The notes under the pieces were generated by a model, which saw only the letters and a program-made list of their open reading frames with translations, did no database searches and was not told where the DNA came from. Positions 22,763 through 34,479 of a stretch of DNA of 64,000 nt are shown piece by piece. Made by a program: the position numbers and the translations under genes. The DNA is taken from the NCBI GenBank assembly GCA_023213315.1, contig JAKCPI010012623.1, positions 1-64,000 on the forward strand, read 5' to 3'. Source of the DNA: Euborellia annulipes (lineage: Eukaryota; Arthropoda; Insecta; Dermaptera; Anisolabididae). How positions within the stretch are numbered: position 1 is the first letter of the stretch; each line of letters opens with the position of its first letter.

Positions 22763-23580
22763 ATTGTCCGTTAAATTCGTAATTAATATAATGTAAATAA
22801 TTATCTCTTGGCACACGAAGCGAATATATCATAGTTGGAAATGTCTGACCACTAGACCAGGGAGTAGACTAACCTCATATTTACCATTTCATTTATAAAG
22901 TTCTTCATCAACCTTTTATTATCTTAAAAGACAAATCGCTGTTGTCAAAAAATAGATAGAGAGACATTAAATTAAGAAAAAATCTCATTTTATACCAAAT
23001 TAATATTGTGACAAATGTGAAAAAGTAATTCATCCAAGCTAAAAATGAGATTTATTATTTTTTTAAATTAATTAATTTAAAAATGTAATAAAATAGTTCA
23101 TCTAGGATTATTAGATACAAAGAGTAGATAGAAATGATCCTGACCACAATGGAAATGGGATGTTCCTGGTTCAAATCCTGGTTGCACGGACATGCACAGT
23201 TAAAACAATCATCTCATTTCATTTATTAATTGTTCTCGTCTTATTATTCTTGAATTACAGGTAATTAAGAAAAGGAACAAAGTTTGACGTAATGTTCAAT
23301 AACAATCATATCAAAAATTAAATCTTGTAAAATAATTTCCTATCAATTATTATTGAAAATTTAATTTGTATAATTTTCCTAAAAAAAAAATAATTTTTAA
23401 TATAGGTAATCATGTAGAGTTAAAGAAAAAATTTGCCAATAATTGTCTTTTTTGGCTAGGCATCTCTAATCCATTCACTCGAAATCGCCCCTAAGGAGAC
23501 GCCGACATATTGTTTCGACTGACCTGCTGGTGGCGTCCCTCTTTCTTTTTACAAAGTAAATTACCCACACGGAGACTTTT
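22763..23580. other. unassigned sequence
   Basis: AT-rich. GGTTCAAATCCTGG at 23168 is an isolated B-box-like word without a tRNA fold. A small GC-richer patch at 23460-23560 has no frame. Confidence 0.35.
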
Positions 23581-23582
23581 TT

Positions 23583-23698
23583 TTCATTTGGTATCCAAAT
23601 GGCTTAAATAAAATCATCGGACTGCCTGGGATCCGAACCTGCAGACCCTTGGTTTACAAGGCCAGCACACTAACCCCTACACCAAGCCCGCAGGCTAT
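23583..23698 (-). mobile_element. SINE-1 fragment (head half)
   Basis: Minus-strand CCTGCGGGCTTGGTG, GTTAGTGTGCTGGCC, a B-box region and the TTTAAGCCATTTGG hairpin. It is truncated right after the hairpin, so the body and tail are missing. Confidence 0.85.
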
Positions 23699-24092
23699 GG
23701 TCATTTAATTAAAAAATAAACGAAATTTCTTGTCTCTTGGGTTGCCTAAGCTTCAGGGTTGATCTAAAATTAAAGTCGGTTTTTATCCCATTCCATCTTT
23801 AATTTGATAGATTAACATTTCTATGACTCTTCATCTCTCAGAAATTTGATTACTATGCAATTAAGATAATCAAAATTCCAGTTGATGTTTTTCTTTAAAA
23901 GTTTCCTTTAAATTTAACAAAAAGACCATTCATGTTTGCGAATTTACTAAAACGAAAATATAAATAGTATCATTCATTAATCAATATGAAAATAAAGTAT
24001 TTTGCATGAGTAATAAAAATAACAAATTTGCAAATAACAAATTTTTTTCAGTAATCCCAAAGACTATTTCTTGATTTGATAGAAATAATTTA

Positions 24093-24426
24093 TCTTAAGG
24101 AAACGGATTTGCAGCCAGGAAAATAAAAAAACTATTTAGTTTCTTTCGGTCGACGTTTCGGACGCCAATCGCGTCCTTCCTCGGGACCAAAGATTGTTAG
24201 AAAGCACACATAGATTTTGTTGTGGCATACATAAAATATTTGAACAATATTGATAATAGCATCTATCAATATTGTTCAAATATTTTATTTATGCCACAAC
24301 AAAATCTATGTGTGCTTTCTAACAATCTTTGGTCCCGAGGAAGGACGCGATTGGCGTCCGAAACGTCGACCGAAAGAAACTAAATAGTTTTTTTATTTTC
24401 CTGGCTGCAAATCCGTTTCCTTAAGA
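24093..24426. mobile_element. near-perfect 334-bp hairpin foldback
   Basis: Two 163-bp arms (24093-24255 and 24264-24426) are complementary with one mismatch seen (ATACATAAA against ATAAATAAA). The loop is 8 bases. Both arms carry, at 24152-24184 (minus) and 24335-24367 (plus), CCGAGGA, A, stem GGACGC/GCGTCC with loop GATTG, GAAAC and GTC. The motif position matches the other foldbacks, but core U4 is C. Such a young hairpin would fold into long dsRNA if transcribed. Confidence 0.93.
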
Positions 24427-25790
24427 TTAATAAATAACAGCCATTCTACACTTTTATTTTAGAAATAATTTATTTAAAAACAAAAAAAAAAAAAAAGTGG
24501 AAGATAGCCATAATAGAAAAAATAAATGATTTTTTTTCATTCCACGAAAAAAAATTTGGTTTCGATCGAAGCATATTTAACAAGTCTTTTTTAGATCCCG
24601 TCCCAATTTTTCTAAATTATTTTGGTATCCAAAATAATTTAGAAAAAATTTTATACCAGACTTCTAACACAAGTGTTCTACAATTGCGCTTGAACCCAGG
24701 GGCTCGTTGGATATTAATTTTCTAGGTTCAAAAATTACGTGTGAATTTATTTGTTGATGGAAACCCTAATCGTGAATATAAAAAAATTAGAATTTGAATA
24801 AAATTCTAAATTTAATTAGAATAGAGAGGGGAGGTTAAAACCCCTTGACCTTATGCTGATACTGGATGTAATTAAATAAAATTAATTTATTTTTTCTGTT
24901 TAGAATAGGCAATCTTAAGTAATTTAAAACCATCAAAGCAATCCGTTTCTCTATCTACTCCACTTTCCTATACGCTTTGCTGTCATTCGTTTGCTTTTTT
25001 CTTCAAACGATTCAGACTCTTCTAATGTTTTAAAATCCTCCTGAGTATATATTCAATCCGATTGGGATCTGTTCCAAAAGTTGGGGGGAATTAATTATAT
25101 ATCCCCGACACACACACATAGACACACACTTTAGAAAATTAGAGGTGAAAATAACATCGCAGAGCGAAAAATAATAAACGTAGGATGATGACAAGATGTA
25201 CGCTTTCTTCTTCTGTTGAAGTTGAAGCTCACATTCATACACACACATGCACAGGCAAACAGACATATGGACGGACATACGCCTTGACCTCACACGAAGC
25301 CTGTCGGCTGTTATGCAAGAACATTTTATACAAACGGCATTTAGGAAAAAAAAAGTGTAAAACTACTTTAAATGCCACGATTATTATTTATTTATTTTTG
25401 TTTATAGTATTGTAAAAATAAAGTTTATAAAATTGAAATCAAATGGTGTATAAAAAAAATAATTTAAATTTTTTTAATAGAACAGCTAACAGAATGAATG
25501 GACGACTATAAGTTTGCCAAATTTTATATTCATAGTGAATGAATTTTTTATTTTATACTCATATAAAAAAATTCTTTTTTTCTCTGACCGATAATTAATT
25601 ATAATAATAAATTTATCCCTCTCTCGACTTTTAATCTTTTAGTTGAGCAATTACTTAATTTTTTTTTTACTAATTGAATAAAAACTTAAAATTTGTACTT
25701 TAATTTAAAATTATTTGCGGTGGAGAGATTTGGAATTAATAAATAAGTCATTTTCTGACTCCATTTAATTTTTTTATTATATTATATTTT
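24427..25790. other. unassigned sequence
   Basis: AT-rich with a diverged SINE-like piece at 24590-24715 (minus; GAACCCAGGGG region) and CACACA tracts near 25100 and 25230. No gene. Confidence 0.4.
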
Positions 25791-25794
25791 TATT

Positions 25795-26080
25795 AACATC
25801 ACCATCCACTTCCTTCTAGAGGAAGATATTTCAATGATTGATTCTGAAACAGGTGGTTAATATTTCCGTGGCCGATGCGGGGTCGGCAGCCTCCAACCCT
25901 ATCATGCGTTTTTGTGACCGGAAGAAATAGGACAGGCCGGCCCGTCGCATGGTCTGACACCTTTTGAAAAGAGGAAGGGACAGACATACAAAGAACTGAA
26001 GGACTGCCTGTCCCAGCTCGGGCAGCTCGTGGTCGCCATCCACGTACCCACAAGATGTGGGCCCCTGAGCGAACAATCGG
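25795..26080 (-). mobile_element. retroposon family L, copy 1
   Basis: Minus-strand blocks: CAGGGGCCCACATCTTGTGG, GTGGATGGCGACCACGAG, CTGCCCGAGCTGGGACAG, CTTTGTATGTCTGTCCC, CTATTTCTTCCGGTC and GCCGACCCCGCATC. Copies at 27640, 44815 and 55800 share the order; 35695 and 54420 are fragments. The 55800 copy ends in (GAA)n on the minus strand, as many non-LTR elements and their SINEs do. Small open frames are remnants of the repeat. Confidence 0.75.
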
Positions 26081-26197
26081 ACCACCTCTCTCTGATTTAT
26101 TATTGTTCTCATTCTATAAAATTTTTTATAAATAAGGAATTATTTTTAATATTTCTAGACTCATTACTGTAATTAAATTTTGAATAAATACGGTCGT

Positions 26198-26222
26198 ATG
26201 TTAATATATAGAGAGAAAGTAT
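26198..26222. repeat. half of the short palindromic box
   Basis: AATATATAGAGAGAAAGTATT matches the right half of the box at 30395 and 62246. Confidence 0.45.
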
Positions 26223-26384
26223 TTTATTATTATTATTTATTTAATTAAAAGTGATTCTCGTTTGAAGGATTTTATTTATAAATCCCTGCTTTTAATCTTA
26301 AATAAAATAAAAGATGATCGTAAGAGATCAAAATTATTTCTTGCTAGAAAGAAGAAGGTAAAAAAAAAAATAAATAAATGCAAT

Positions 26385-26620
26385 GTAGCACCCGTTGGAC
26401 CGAGATTGAGTCAGTGGCCTCTTCACCCCCATAGGGTTGTTTGGGTAGTTGGGTGGTTGGGTGGTTGGCTGGTCACACCTGGTGGCACGGCGCCAATCAC
26501 GAGGGCCGCCCTCTGACGCCAACTTTCTGCGGTCGGTTGCCATAGCAACGACAAGGACGCCTTGTGGACACCCCGCGATGGTCAACTACTACTCTCTCTC
26601 TCTCTCTCTCTCTCTGCAAA
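26385..26620 (+). promoter_or_regulatory. GC island with perfect RFX X-box
   Basis: GTTGCCATAGCAAC at 26536-26549 is a perfect X-box (two half-sites, 2-bp gap), the site bound by RFX factors that activate ciliary genes. CGCCAATCACG, an NF-Y-type CCAAT word, lies about 50 bp upstream. The island also has GGGTGGTT short repeats and ends in a (CT)n tract from 26585. No recognisable downstream exon. Candidate promoter or enhancer. Confidence 0.45.
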
Positions 26621-27249
26621 GGGTCCAAGAGAATATCGACTTATTCTTCTTGCGCCCAACTCCCCCCCCATATCCTCATACTCTCCTAAGCATCAACCCC
26701 AATTCGTGGAGGGTGGAAATAGAAGAAAGGGCGGCGGTAGCAGGCCTCCCTCTCAAGTCACAAAGCCAGAAAATGCACACACATGTTTACTACTTGCCAA
26801 GAACCACACGAAAGATGATTTACTCCGAGTGAAAAAAATATATTGTTTCTTAAAACCCTACTATTCAAAAAATTTGACTGGATTGTTAAACCGCTCTTTT
26901 TCCAAACAATGGAACAAATTCAAATGATTTCTTTTCTCCCTATTATTTATCACATTAGGAAAATAGTTTTTCTTTAGGCAAATAAAAATATCTTGAGTGT
27001 AAGAACAAATTGTTAAAAAGCCAGTGTGATTCTTACTTTATTCGGGAGGGAGGACTTACGTTACAAGAACTTGTGTTTAAAGTGGATAATAATCGAATAA
27101 ATAAAAGACAAGGAAAATAAAAGTTTATACTTTTGAATAGATAAAAGTAAAGGAAAAGAAAAAAATATATTCCTGACCGAAAGGATTATTTAAAGGGTAT
27201 TTAATAAATTACACAATGAAGAGGGATTATTCGATGGACGAGTACGTTT

Positions 27250-27480
27250 AAGTTGCAGGCCCTAAGTCGGGATTTTTCTTCGCGTGGTGGAGCTAAAAAG
27301 CTTTGGTGGAGGGGGGTTAATATAATTTTGTTCAATGACATTCATTTAAAGAGTGAATAAACATCGTTAAAGTCTCAGTTCAATTATACACATATAAATA
27401 TAATATGCAAAAAAATTGTATAATTTTGTAAATGAAAGAGTAGGGGGGGACCTAAGGCCCCCTCCTGGCTATTTGCCTGG
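27250..27480. mobile_element. hAT-like MITE remnant (family G)
   Basis: AGGCCCTAAGTCGGGATTT, GGAGCTAAAAAG, TATAATTTTGTTCAATGA and ATAATATGCAAAAAA parallel the sequence at 40268-40470 in order. CAGGCCCGTAG-type ends with internal G-runs are typical of hAT-derived MITEs. I could not fix the duplication. Confidence 0.5.
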
Positions 27481-27639
27481 TTTGAGTACCTCTTGTCACA
27501 AAAAATTATCTAATTTCTCTTAGAATAGGAAAGTGGGAGATAATCCCATTCTGGTATAGGCAAAAAAAATCAGTTTGCAGTGACTTAAGTATCTAAAATT
27601 AAATTACATCAATATGCGAGTGAGAATAATAGCAATATC

Positions 27640-27875
27640 TCTCTTCTTCTCTCCTCGCCTTGTCCGCGATGGGGGTCGACCTCACTCTTTCCCCCAACCC
27701 TATCATACGTTTTTATGACCGGAAGAAATAGGACAGGCCGGCCCGTCGCACGGTCTAACGCCTGTTGAAAAGAGGAAGGAAAAGACAGACATTTAAAGAA
27801 CTGAAGGACTGCCTGTCCCAACTAGGGCAGCTCGTGGTCGCCAACCACGTCACACAAGATGTAGGCTTCTGAGCA
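27640..27875 (-). mobile_element. retroposon family L, copy 2
   Basis: Same block order as copy 1, more diverged at the ends (CACACAAGATGTAGGCTTC). GACCGGAAGAAATAGGACAG is identical to copy 1. Confidence 0.75.
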
Positions 27876-28129
27876 AAATAATAGCAATATCTATATACAA
27901 ATAAATAAGATCTTTATTATTCATATAAAAATTATTACAATGTTGCATAGAGCATTTTGTAATATAGAAGTTTCGGGCTTCTTGCCTTCAAGCATTATTT
28001 TATGCTTCCTTTCCATGATGTTGAAGAACAGGAGAACGTGAGTACGTCTCAAAAAAAATAATATTTTCAGAACAACAACAACAAAACAAAACAAAAACAA
28101 ACAGAAATAATTTTTGTAATAGTTTAATC

Positions 28130-28420
28130 CAACGGTGGCCAACCCAAATGATATTGGGGGCCACTTTGGAAATGCATCACAATTCCGCGGGCCGCATATA
28201 AAATTATATATCCCCATATTAGATTTAGACCCACCATAGATATTTTTTGGGGTGAAAAAAATAAAATAAAATAAATATATATAGGCTGGTTTAATTAATC
28301 CTTTCTTATTGTAGTTATTATTTAAATACCTATACAATTATCGTCTAGAAAAAAATTTTAAAGAAATTCTAGGTCAATGTGACCTCTAAATTAATTAATA
28401 ATTAGGCCACCCATCCCGGG
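28130..28420. mobile_element. possible hAT remnant
   Basis: CAACGGTGGCCAACCC and CGCGGGCCGCATA at 28132-28198 resemble a widespread hAT terminus. GGCCACCCATCC near 28404 could be an eroded opposite end. No clear duplication. Confidence 0.35.
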
Positions 28421-29365
28421 ATTCAGCATAGATTATTATATTATTTTGTCTGCCTACAACCGGGACCATATACAAAATTTCATTTATTTATAAATATTGG
28501 TAGGGTTATGTCGTGATATTAAATTATTTATTTAATAAAGTTTACTTGAAAGGTGAGTGAATTATTGTCACCAGTACTCTACTATTCAAGTTACCAGTAT
28601 TCAGAAATTCACGAGTAAATATAACTGATAATTAAAAAAAAAAAAAATTCTAACCTCTTCAATTACATATTATTTTCACAATCAAAACAAGAATTTGTAA
28701 TTCCAAAATAACCAAAAGATAGGGCCTAGTCAAATTATTTATCTCAAAATGTTAATTTAAAAGAGATGTTAACCTTTTGATACTCCCTCTCTTCCTCCCT
28801 CAGTCCTAGCATACGTCAGAATTCTCATTTCTAACAAATCCTCTTTTCCGAATGGCTGAGAAATAATATACTTATATTTCGTGTAATATAATTTTAAAAT
28901 ACCTACTCTAAATTTTTTTAGATATTTCTTTCAATTAAGTTATTAAGAACATGACATTTGAATCTGTCAGTTGTCAACATTTTGTCAAAAAGGATCAACG
29001 AAACAAGATCATCATCAAAAAAAAAAAAAAAAAATCCAAACACATGTCCTCATTAGTTTTGAATATCAATTTTGATTTGGGAAATTAATTTCTTACAAAT
29101 TAATTTCAAGTCTATCTTTAAAATCTCAATGGTCGTTAATAGGTCACGATAGAAAATTTTTATTTCTAGTTTCTGGTTGAAATATTATAGGAATTAAATA
29201 AAAAAATAATAAAACAGCAGCTGATTACAATAATTGCTATTCCTATTCGCTCTATTTCCTAAAAGAAAGAAACAAATATTTTTAGATCTTCCTAATTTTG
29301 ACTTTTTAATCAAATATTTTTACTTTCCCTTATCTATGTATATTGAAATTATTTGAAATTTTTCC
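28421..29365. other. unassigned AT-rich sequence
   Basis: Nothing recognised. Confidence 0.4.
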
Positions 29366-29369
29366 CGGA

Positions 29370-29510
29370 ATCCCTGTTTATTATCCGAAGTGCTTCTGTA
29401 CACACACCTCTAACCCAACCGACCACTGGCCGTAGCCATCTACCGGCTTCCCGTGAAGTTACATTATTTCCTATCTCTAACTCCTCCTCCTGCGTTCATT
29501 TCTAGTTAAT
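29370..29510 (-). repeat. interspersed repeat family M, copy 1
   Basis: Shares CCGTAGCCATCTACCGG, CACGTGAAGTT-like and ATTTCCTATCTC, CTCCTGCGTTC blocks with 35155-35262 and, inverted, with 49113-49263. Class unknown; possibly the 3' part of a non-LTR element. Confidence 0.65.
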
Positions 29511-30390
29511 GATCTAATCCTTGATTTCTAATTCCACCTTATCTAACCTCTTCTATGCTAGGGAGGATGTCCTAGTTTAAGGAGGAACTCCATCAGCACC
29601 GGCGTGTAACCTACTCCTTTTGATGAATGCATCATTGAGAGGGTACTCTCTTTACGTACTTTCAGTAGCAACTCCCTTTCCTCGTAGAATTTAAATTTAT
29701 TTATATGTTAGAAGTATAATCTATAAAATGACAAAACTTTAATGTTATAAAATTTGAGATTTGAAATTAATTTCTAATGAAATTTCTATAGGCCTACTCA
29801 AAATTTGGATAAAATATTTCCAAAGATATAACTTATGTGCGTTTATATCGATTTTACGACTTATGATCCACATAAAGTCTTTACACTAAAGAATCAAGGT
29901 TCTTATGAAAATATATAGAAAAGTAATTTTGCATATATACTTAACCTTAATAATTAATATTTATTTTGAAGAAAATGATATATTTGCTCAGGAGAGATTT
30001 AGTTAGAAGGGGAGAGTGAGGAATGAATTTACACATTAGTGAAGTCAAACACAACTAATAGGATGATCCCCATTCTGTCAATCAAGCAAAAGAGCAACGC
30101 GGAAATTCATCCAACGAAAGGGATGTGGGAGGGGGGGAGGAGGGGGAGGGGGAGGAGGCTAGCGGTGCTCGTCTCTTTGGAACAAATTCAAATTAGACAC
30201 CTGTCACTTTTATTCTTTGCTTTCAATGTGTTCCTGTCACAATCTTCTATTATAATGATTAAAAATGATTAAGATTCTTTTTTCTTGATAATATTTAAAA
30301 GTTTATTTAGTTTGATAGAAAGACAAAATTAATTAATGCTAGAGTAATAACTATATTTATCTAAAGTTCTAACAAGTTTTGGTAACGTTT
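29511..30390. other. unassigned sequence
   Basis: AT-rich with a purine-rich GGGAGGGGGGGAGGAGG tract near 30127. No gene. Confidence 0.4.
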
Positions 30391-30394
30391 TCTT

Positions 30395-30448
30395 TTTACT
30401 TTCTCTTACCCTAGATATGATATAAGTATATAGAGAGAAAGTATTCGA
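30395..30448. repeat. short palindromic box
   Basis: TTTTTACTTTCTCTTACCC and TATATAGAGAGAAAGTATT form a weak hairpin. It lies just before the second H1 MITE. Confidence 0.6.
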
Positions 30449-30466
30449 TTTTTTTTTTTGAAATCT

Positions 30467-30882
30467 TTAGGCTAAACGATCACTTGAGCAAAACGCTTGT
30501 ATCAAAATATGTATACAAAACTTTTTGTCCAAGAGCAAAACGTTTTTCTCAATGCCAACGCACACCAATTAGGCAAAATGTTTTGTCGTTGAGCATTTTG
30601 CTCAATCGGTGTGCGTTGACATTGGACAAAACGTTCGGCCATTGAGCAAAAACTCTCAATGACAAAACATTTAGCTCAATGGCAACGCACACCGATTGAG
30701 CAAAACGCTTAATGGCAAAACATTTTTTTCATAGATGTCGAATCATGCTCAATTGTGTTTTGACACCTCGGTGTGCGTTGACCCATAGAAAAGCATTGAA
30801 AAAACAGTTTTAGGCACGATCAGTCAAAAACGTTTTGTCCAAGAGCGTTTTTTTTTACTCAATTAGTTTGCGTTCAGCCTTA
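30467..30882. mobile_element. MITE family H1, copy 2
   Basis: The element is 30470-30879, flanked by TTA at 30467-30469 and 30880-30882. Its right side read in reverse (GGCTGAACGCAAAC, CGCTCTTGGACAAAACG, AAAACTGTTTTTTCAATGC) follows the left side of copy 1 at 15515. It is longer than copy 1, with extra rounds of the AACGCACACCGATTGAGC motif. Confidence 0.85.
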
Positions 30883-30899
30883 GTTTCCTTCCATATTCA

Positions 30900-32108
30900 A
30901 GGGCCATATTTACAAAGAGGCGAACAAGGCGCGCGCCTGGGGGGGGGGGGCAAAATTTGTGAAAAACTGCTTATTTATATACGTAGGCCTATAATTTTTT
31001 TGTCGTTAAAAAACTAAAGGAACACAAGCTCTTTTTTATCGCCATAGAAGAAAAATAAAATGAAACCAAAATTGAGTTTTTCGATATTCTTCTTTTAATA
31101 TTTCCACTCTTCAAGAGTGGGACAAAAAAATTAAGAAGAAACCCGATAAAAAGGTTTGAACATATAATCTTGATGAAAATAAAAGAAAAAATATCAGTTT
31201 TTAGCTTGAGTTACTTGAAGTCGATATTCACGTATCTTAAAGAAATTTTAAGCTCTAAGTATTAAAAAAAACTTTTTGTTTTTGCTAGTGTCCACTTAGG
31301 TATACTTATAAATCAATGAATAATCATTCATTAAATAATACATAAAGTACAATGAAAAGATATCAATTTGCTATATAATTTTTAACTTTGCCCATCAACC
31401 GTAGGTTGGGCAGGTAAAGTTAATGTAATCGTAAAAAAATCGAAATTTTTCTGAAGCTGCCAAAATGCGTTTTGAGGTCCCCTGAATCCATTTAAGTAGT
31501 TTTTGGAATGATGTCTGTGTGTCTGTCTGTGTGTGTGTGTGTCTGTGTGTATGTCTGTGGTAATTTTTTTCGTCAACGAAAACTCAAAAACTATTCATCC
31601 AATTGTTTTGAAATTTTGCACACATAAACTAGAGGTAAAGGCCAAGAACTGAAAAGCTTTTGGTAAACATCGGACCATCAGGGGGCGCTCTAGAGGGGGG
31701 GGCAATATTTTTTTCTTACATAACCTATAATTTTTTTTATATATTCAGAAACTAGACTTTTTCCCGAGTAAAATGAGATATAATATTTGTATCCTAATTT
31801 GTCATAAATTTGTTAAAAAATCATTTAAATTCGAAAATTATGCATAGCAACAGAGCAAAATCAAAACAAATAAACAAACGCGTTGCGTTATTTCTTTGAA
31901 TAATGGGTGGGCAAAGTTGTGCGCTCGGCTTAGTCCGACCCTTTATTTATAACATCAACTTCAGATTCAGAATTCATTGAATGAATTTCAAAATTAATAA
32001 AACCTTAACACTTGGAGCAGAAAAAACGGCAATCTTGCCCCTCGCAAGTGCGCGACACCGACCCCGGGCGATTGCTCAGCTCGCCACCCCCTAAGGCCGT
32101 CACTGGTT
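30900..32108. mobile_element. region with two hAT-like termini
   Basis: At 30900-30950 AAGGGCCATATTTACAAAG is followed by CGCGCGCCTGG and a G-run. At 32035-32106 the minus strand reads CCAGTGACGGCCTTAGGG then GCAATCGCCCGGGG, a hAT-type terminus. They may be two separate remnants; I found no matching 8-bp duplication. Confidence 0.4.
31440..31700 (+). repeat. family N-related repeat with TCTG/TG tract
   Basis: TTTTGAGGTCCCCTGAATCC, a (GTCT)/(GT) tract (31510-31560), then AACTCAAAAACTATTCATCC and AAATTTTGCACACA. It shares the first blocks with family N. The second half is of the kind seen near many invertebrate repeats. Confidence 0.6.
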
Positions 32109-32800
32109 TATTTATGCAATAAAAAGAAATGAAGATCTCAATATTTATTCTTTAAAGACAAAAGTTGTGTTCTAAATACAAATCGATAAAAATTGATTTA
32201 AATAATTATGTGAATGAAATATGTTCACTTGAACGAACGCTCAAATGATCGTCTTCCCATTGTTAAATACAAAATGTTTATAAAAGACAAAGGGCCTACA
32301 AAATTCTGTATTGAAGATGGCCAGACGATTGAAATATTTGCACAATGTAAATAAAATAAGGGCAATTTATAAAAATTTTTCATCCTCTGTAATCAGCATC
32401 AATTTCTTTGTGAAAGTTAAAAATCTGTATGGACCATTAATAAGCTCATTTATTTAAATTGCTTTGTCTGTCTGTCTTCCCCATTTTTTTTTTTTTTTTT
32501 TTTATAGTTCGAGGATTTAAAAAAAAAATTCCTCTTAGAATAATCCAGCCAAACGATATACAGGGCTAAGAGCCATCAGATTGGAAGTTCAAGCGGGACT
32601 TGAACTCCAACCCTAGTCATTTACTTCAAAACAACTCATTGTATAATGACGTACAAACACTAGCGTGCAAATAACTCACCATAAAAATATTCAAAATGCA
32701 AAATTTTGTTTTATTTTTCTAAATCCATTTTATTTTTTTTTTTTAATAGTCTTTACAAACCCGGAGGAAATACTTTAGATAGTTTAGGTATTTATTGAAC
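32109..32800. other. unassigned sequence
   Basis: AT-rich with T-runs (32486-32505). A weak tRNA-like GAAGTTCAAGCGGGACTTG near 32584 has no fold. Confidence 0.35.
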
Positions 32801-32802
32801 TT

Positions 32803-32950
32803 TATTTTTATTTTTTTCGGAATCGTAAATCATTTTGACCCCTAATTGATTGGTAGCCAATTCAATTGGCAATTTTTTTCACCTGAGAGGGGATGCGAAC
32901 CCACGACTCCTAGCACCATAAGCTAATGTTTTACCTTTAGCTATATCTTT
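32803..32950 (-). mobile_element. SINE-2-like copy, diverged
   Basis: TGGTAGCCAATTCAATTGG, TTTTTTTCACCTGAGAGG and GGATGCGAACCC follow the SINE-2 order, and the head is degraded. Confidence 0.55.
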
Positions 32951-33433
32951 CTTTAAAAGGCAATGAAATATCCAATATAGCCTATAAATAGTAATAATTT
33001 ATCTTAAATTTTAAATGTTTTAAAGTTGACTTTGCGATACTAATTTAGAAACTCTCATATCATTTAAGGTTCGTTAAGGGGAAAAGCTGATAAACACACA
33101 CTTTAGGAAAATTTTAGCGATAACTCTGTTAGTTGTCCTTGCCTTGGTCAACGTTACTGATAAGAGATCAAAGGTTATTCTCTAAAATAATAAAAACCTT
33201 TAGAGAGACGATTGGAGAAATCGCCACCTCAAACAACTCATCTTTGCTAAAACTTTTTTTTTTTAATGATAAAAAAAAGTATTAGAACAGCAGAATAGGA
33301 ACAGTCAGATGTTATGGTTATCACGATTGAAAAATTGCACAGACATGGAATGAATTTATTAATTTGTTTTAAGAAAAAGAAATGAAATAATTATTTTCAT
33401 TTTTAAACACTCAAACTATTCAATTTTTTTTTT

Positions 33434-33571
33434 TAACAAGACCGTGAATATGTTTTTGTTGGTGTTCTAAGCGCCCCATGTCACCCAGAAATCGAACCCA
33501 GGATCTCCAGCCTTTCCGAGGCATCATGGGCGCTTGGTCCGCCACCAAAAAACATACAGTCTTGTTAAAAA
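33434..33571. mobile_element. palindromic element with tRNA-like centre
   Basis: TTAACAAGACCGTGAATATG/TTTTTGTTGGTG pairs with CCACCAAAAAACATAC/AGTCTTGTTAA. Inside, AGCGCCCCATG and CATGGGCGCT pair again. The minus strand carries GGGTTCGATTTC, a B-box-like word. Similar in plan to 20825-20985 and 56858-57035. Confidence 0.55.
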
Positions 33572-33675
33572 ATGACTAGTTAAGTCCGAATCGACTTAAA
33601 AAAATTAAATTTCTGGAAGAGATAAATTTTTTAATTTCAATTTTAGCATTTTATTTTTTTCTTATAATCCCAGCA

Positions 33676-33745
33676 TATTTGGTATCGAAATTAAATTAAT
33701 ATTCATCAGACTGCCTGATACCTGAACCCACACTACTGAGGTTAT
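33676..33745 (-). mobile_element. SINE-1 fragment
   Basis: CATCAGACTGCCTGATACC and TGAACCCACACTACTGAGG match the minus-strand B-box region. The rest is missing. Confidence 0.5.
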
Positions 33746-34203
33746 AAACAAAAATTACAAACAAAAATATATTTTTATTGTAAAAAAAAAAACAAATAAA
33801 TGCTCGTGAGATGTAGTGCAGAAGTCTCTCTTGTGATAATAGTCAGGAGTTCGTTAATCTTCTAAAGCGAGGAAATTTTTTTTATATAATGTCCCAATTA
33901 ATTAATTTAGAAAAATAGAGACAGTGTCTACAAAATTCGGCAATAAATAAATATTCAAACCAATATAAAGAACTTATGAAATTTATCTTACTATGACGGA
34001 CGAGTGTTCTATTGCAAAAATTCTCTTTGAAGTAGTTTTTATGAAATTACATGTTTATTCTCTATCACCTTTATAATTCTTGAAATTAGTGTGCTAATTT
34101 TTACAATAAAAGAATCGGTAAAAAAAATGAAATTTACATCCAAAATGTTCTCAACATTCAATGATCATATAGAGAAATGATGATTCTTCATATTGAATTT
34201 TTC

Positions 34204-34236
34204 CTGAAGAAGGTTGTAGTACTCGACCGAAACATC
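34204..34236 (+). ncRNA. hammerhead-like motif, intact core
   Basis: CTGAAGA, one A, stem GGTTG/CGACC with loop TAGTACT, GAAAC, then ATC. The ACGT of other copies is ACAT here. No second arm is visible, so this is a solitary copy. Confidence 0.4.
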
Positions 34237-34479
34237 AGCATCAGTAAAAAAAAAAAAAATGAAAGCATCAATGTAAAAAAAAAATGAGTATAGTATAAAA
34301 CGAGAAATAAATTCCCCCATTCTAAAAATATCGTAAATCGTCACCCCTGTAACTTCCTTAATTTTTCAAATGCACCCCTATTATTAAATTTATAATGATA
34401 TTACAATAAATTTATGAAATAATTCGGGGGTTTTATTTAGATATAAAAAACGAGAATTGATGCACTCTGACTCATTCAG

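Noticed and set aside
26449..26927. Plus-strand frames of 121-127 codons after the X-box
   Set aside because: They cross a (CT)n tract and show no domain; two frames are open together. A real first exon cannot be excluded but is not supported.
31510..31560. Independent microsatellite
   Set aside because: The TCTG/TG tract sits at the same place in every family N-type repeat, so it is part of that element.
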